Assembly (NCBI RefSeq): GCF_036231355.1
Contig: NZ_CP109497.1
Span: 434,001 to 498,000, forward strand
Direction of reading: 5' to 3'
DNA length: 64,000 bases
Source of the DNA: Streptomyces sp. NBC_01431
GTDB taxonomy: Bacteria > Actinomycetota > Actinomycetes > Streptomycetales > Streptomycetaceae
Shown: one piece after another, positions 63,381 to 64,000 of the stretch
How the letters are laid out: every line of letters begins with the position of its first letter
Numbering within the stretch: position 1 is the stretch's first letter
Made by a program: the position numbers and the translations under genes
The notes under the pieces: generated by a model
The model's input: the letters and a program-made list of their open reading frames with translations, nothing else
Told to the model about the DNA's origin: nothing
The model's database searches: none

Positions 63381-64000
63381 CTAGGCGCAGCGGGCCCGTT
63401 CGGCGAGCCAGCCCGCCATGGCACGGACACCCAGGCCGATGGCCCGCTCGTCCGGGGTGAAGTCCGGGAAGTGTGGATAGGAGGTCGTGATGGCGGCCCC
63501 GGGGGTACGGACCCCGAGGAACGTGTAGGTACCCGGGATGCGGTTCAGGTAGAGGGCGAAGTCCTCGCCGCTGAACGGGATCGCCGCGTGCATCGCGGTC
63601 ACGGCGTCCGTGCCGAGCGTGCGGCGCAGATGACGTTCGGCGGCACGGGCATCGTCCACCGGGCAGACCATGGCGGGGAACGGCTCGGCGGGGAAGGTGA
63701 CCTGAGCGCCCTCGTACCGCCCGGCCAGTCGGCGGATGTTCTCGCGCACCTCCTGGTAGCGGTCCGGTGGCCAGCAACGACTCGACACGCTCACCTTGGA
63801 GTCCTCTGCCCGTGCCTGGGTGGCCACGAATCGGGTCAGCGGGCCGCCCGGCGTCTGCAGTTCCGCCACCAGCCGTGCCAGTCCGACTTCGGTCGTGGGC
63901 GGCGTCACCGTGGCAAGGGCGCCGATCTCGGTGGCGAGCCGCTGTGCGGCCGCGGGCGCGTCCGGACCCGACAGGGTTATCCCGGCGTGGTCCTGTCCGG
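63381..64000 (-). CDS. M20-family metallopeptidase/amidohydrolase, partial
   Basis: The gene continues beyond the window, so only the C-terminal 206 codons are seen. GEDFALYLNRIPGTYTFLG is the hallmark ending of M20D (hippuricase/aminoacylase-like) enzymes, and SYPHFPDFTPDERAIGLGVR supplies a late His. The upstream part (HAGITLSGPDAPAAAQRLAT and following) is the dimerisation domain. It removes acyl groups from amino acids or cleaves small peptides. Confidence 0.82.
   Translation of the reverse strand, partial: GQDHAGITLSGPDAPAAAQRLATEIGALATVTPPTTEVGLARLVAELQTPGGPLTRFVATQARAEDSKVSVSSRCWPPDRYQEVRENIRRLAGRYEGAQVTFPAEPFPAMVCPVDDARAAERHLRRTLGTDAVTAMHAAIPFSGEDFALYLNRIPGTYTFLGVRTPGAAITTSYPHFPDFTPDERAIGLGVRAMAGWLAERARCA

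Noticed and set aside
1..64000. tRNA, rRNA and riboswitch genes
   Set aside because: No cloverleaf, rRNA-like or known riboswitch pattern was recognised by eye on either strand; a covariance-model scan would be decisive.

Overview
The window is high-GC DNA (about 70 percent GC, strong third-position GC bias, many GTG starts, abundant ATGA gene overlaps). Together with a SARP/AfsR-type regulator, F420-type enzymes, Lrp, TerD and ricin-lectin proteins, this points to a Streptomyces or close relative. The many broken transposases and truncated genes suggest a chromosome arm or another plastic accessory region rather than the core. No rRNA, tRNA or CRISPR array was seen.

Layout. 1-6.4 kb: accessory genes (secreted alpha/beta hydrolase, thioredoxin-reductase-like flavoprotein, a beta-propeller-like hypothetical, an F420/flavin LLM oxidoreductase) among IS630 and IS21 remnants. 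6.4-10 kb: a polyprenyl diphosphate synthase divergent from a three-gene operon (ABC ATPase, permease, F420-type nitroreductase). 10.5-13.1 kb: a two-gene unit ending in a membrane M48 metalloprotease. 13.3-18 kb: two divergent regulator/enzyme pairs (MarR with an FMN reductase; Lrp with a carboxylesterase). 18.8-21.5 kb: a Ser/Thr kinase joined through one membrane segment to an extracellular oligopeptide-binding-type domain. 21.5-22.8 kb: decayed genes.

22.99-49.08 kb is the centrepiece, a compact nonribosomal peptide gene cluster. It has a 1016-residue SARP-NB-ARC-TPR regulator, a small His-rich secreted peptide, and two operons diverging from one 255-bp region (37092-37346). The leftward operon encodes an AsnB-type amidotransferase, a NodU/CmcH-type carbamoyltransferase, an SGNH-like protein, a MupA-type luciferase-like monooxygenase, an MFS exporter, a threonine-dehydratase-like PLP enzyme, an NADPH:FMN reductase and a degenerate ATP-grasp protein. 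The rightward operon encodes an intact ATP-grasp ligase, an NRPS of order A-PCP-C whose adenylation code reads as serine, a second NRPS of order A-PCP-C-A-PCP-TE with two nearly identical unusual codes, and a KamA-like radical SAM aminomutase. Read together they suggest a serine-containing tripeptide, probably with one or more beta-amino acids, modified by carbamoylation, oxidation and an extra ATP-grasp amide bond. I could not match the cluster to a characterised compound from memory.

49-64 kb: ricin-lectin and FG-GAP debris, a GH18-type lipoprotein, a TerD protein with a long repetitive tail, an amidohydrolase/MarR pair controlled by three regularly spaced palindromes, an IS110-family element with a long 5-prime noncoding region next to a perfect 103-bp tandem duplication, a secreted ricin-type lectin joined to an unrecognised domain, the decayed end of a Tn554-like tyrosine-recombinase transposon (integrase pseudogene plus TnpC/DUF6262-like gene), a dienelactone hydrolase, and an M20 peptidase cut by the window edge.
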